A stretch of DNA of 48,009 nucleotides, taken from positions 1 through 48,009 of the forward strand of contig QPMI01000352.1 of the NCBI GenBank assembly GCA_004431415.1. Direction: 5' to 3'. This DNA comes from Cyanophora paradoxa. Taxonomy: Eukaryota > Glaucocystophyceae > Cyanophorales > Cyanophoraceae. The notes beneath the pieces were generated by a model. It did not search any database. It saw only the letters and a list, made by a program, of their open reading frames with translations, and was not told the DNA's origin. The position numbers and the translations under genes are program-made. The number at the start of each line of letters is the position of its first letter. Position 1 is the first letter of the stretch. This document shows positions 47,806 through 48,009 of the stretch, one piece after another.

Positions 47806-48009
47806 CTTGCAACCGCCGTTCAGGAAGTTGAAGAGACCTTGGTTGGCTCGGGAGTCGCCGAGTCTGGCGCGATGCAGGGGCAGGCTGACCGAAAGCTGCC
47901 GCCGGCCACGGGGGCTTCCCGCCTCATCAAAGGCTTCCGCTACGATGCGGTCCCGCCCCAGGAGCAGCGCTCTCCCGCGACTGCGTGGGGCGCGGGCGGG
48001 GCCGCGGCG
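47698..48009 (+). CDS. Partial gene with poly-alanine run, runs off right edge
   Basis: A frame open from 47698 to the window end: a charged start (SAEDLSIRKLVTSLR), eleven alanines (ten GCA plus one GCG), then QEVEETLVGSGVAESG, ADRKLPPATGASRLIKGFRY and DAVPPQEQRSPATAW. Amino-acid use looks like protein rather than chance. No in-frame ATG occurs before the poly-Ala; the first is at 47872. The exon may therefore begin at an unseen acceptor. Family unknown. Confidence 0.4.
47771..47803 (+). repeat. (CAG)11 triplet repeat
   Basis: Eleven perfect CAG triplets. In the open frame they read as GCA (alanine). Confidence 0.95.

Noticed and set aside
47615-47812. Minus-strand poly-Leu frame resembling a signal peptide
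   Set aside because: No ATG start (begins TTG), and the leucines are just CTG from the triplet repeat; the plus frame after the repeat looks more like protein.

Overview
The window is nuclear DNA of an intron-rich, very GC-rich unicellular photosynthetic eukaryote. Coding exons are broken every 50-250 bases by introns of about 50-80 bases made of CCCCG and GGGGC strings, so almost no gene is visible as one long reading frame. I rebuilt genes by joining exons on protein motifs and reading phase. The best taxonomic clue is the plastid thioredoxin at the right end: its presequence begins MAFV with no clear signal peptide, the start typical of glaucophyte (Cyanophora-type) transit peptides, while the mature protein is an ordinary m-type thioredoxin. 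A glaucophyte is my leading guess. Another primary-plastid alga is possible.

Layout, left to right. 1-2.2 kb (-): IPT/TIG-repeat membrane protein, running off the left edge. 2.2-4.5 kb (+): protein with a clathrin-box motif and eleven 23-residue repeats, ten carrying FGEF. 5.5-7.3 kb (+): protein with about 16 PSAPPFE repeats. 7.6-10.7 kb (-): tandem-GAF protein with a duplicated 3' end. 11.2-13.2 kb (+): secreted or membrane-anchored FkbM-like methyltransferase. 13.2-15.1 kb: intergenic, rich in palindromes. 15.1-16.9 kb (-): coiled-coil protein with a myristoylation-type start. 17.8-20.5 kb (-): type II membrane nucleotide pyrophosphatase/phosphodiesterase (ENPP). 21.3-26.3 kb (-): large secreted, single-pass membrane protein, poorly recognised. 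26.3-28.0 kb: AT-richer intergenic with a short repeat. 28.0-30.5 kb (-): NRT2 nitrate transporter. 31.2-37.0 kb (-): MOV10/SDE3-type RNA helicase with three N-terminal zinc fingers. 37.6-46.0 kb (-): very long ankyrin-repeat protein ending in a TIR domain, with lipidation motifs at both ends. 46.2-47.2 kb (+): plastid thioredoxin m. 47.7-48.0 kb (+): start of another gene with a poly-alanine run.

The strongest candidates for new biology are the ankyrin-TIR protein (N-terminal MGSCCSK, C-terminal CRLM, intact DVFISY and catalytic-glutamate motifs) lying next to an RNA-silencing-type helicase; a 9-base micro-exon inside the thioredoxin active site; an intron system with GT or GC donors of the form G[TC][GC]C[GC]C instead of GTRAGT; and two neighbouring trafficking-motif array proteins (clathrin box plus FGEF; PSAP). 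Intergenic DNA is tiled with short self-complementary words (CTCGAG, GCTAGC, CATATG, TCTAGA and similar).
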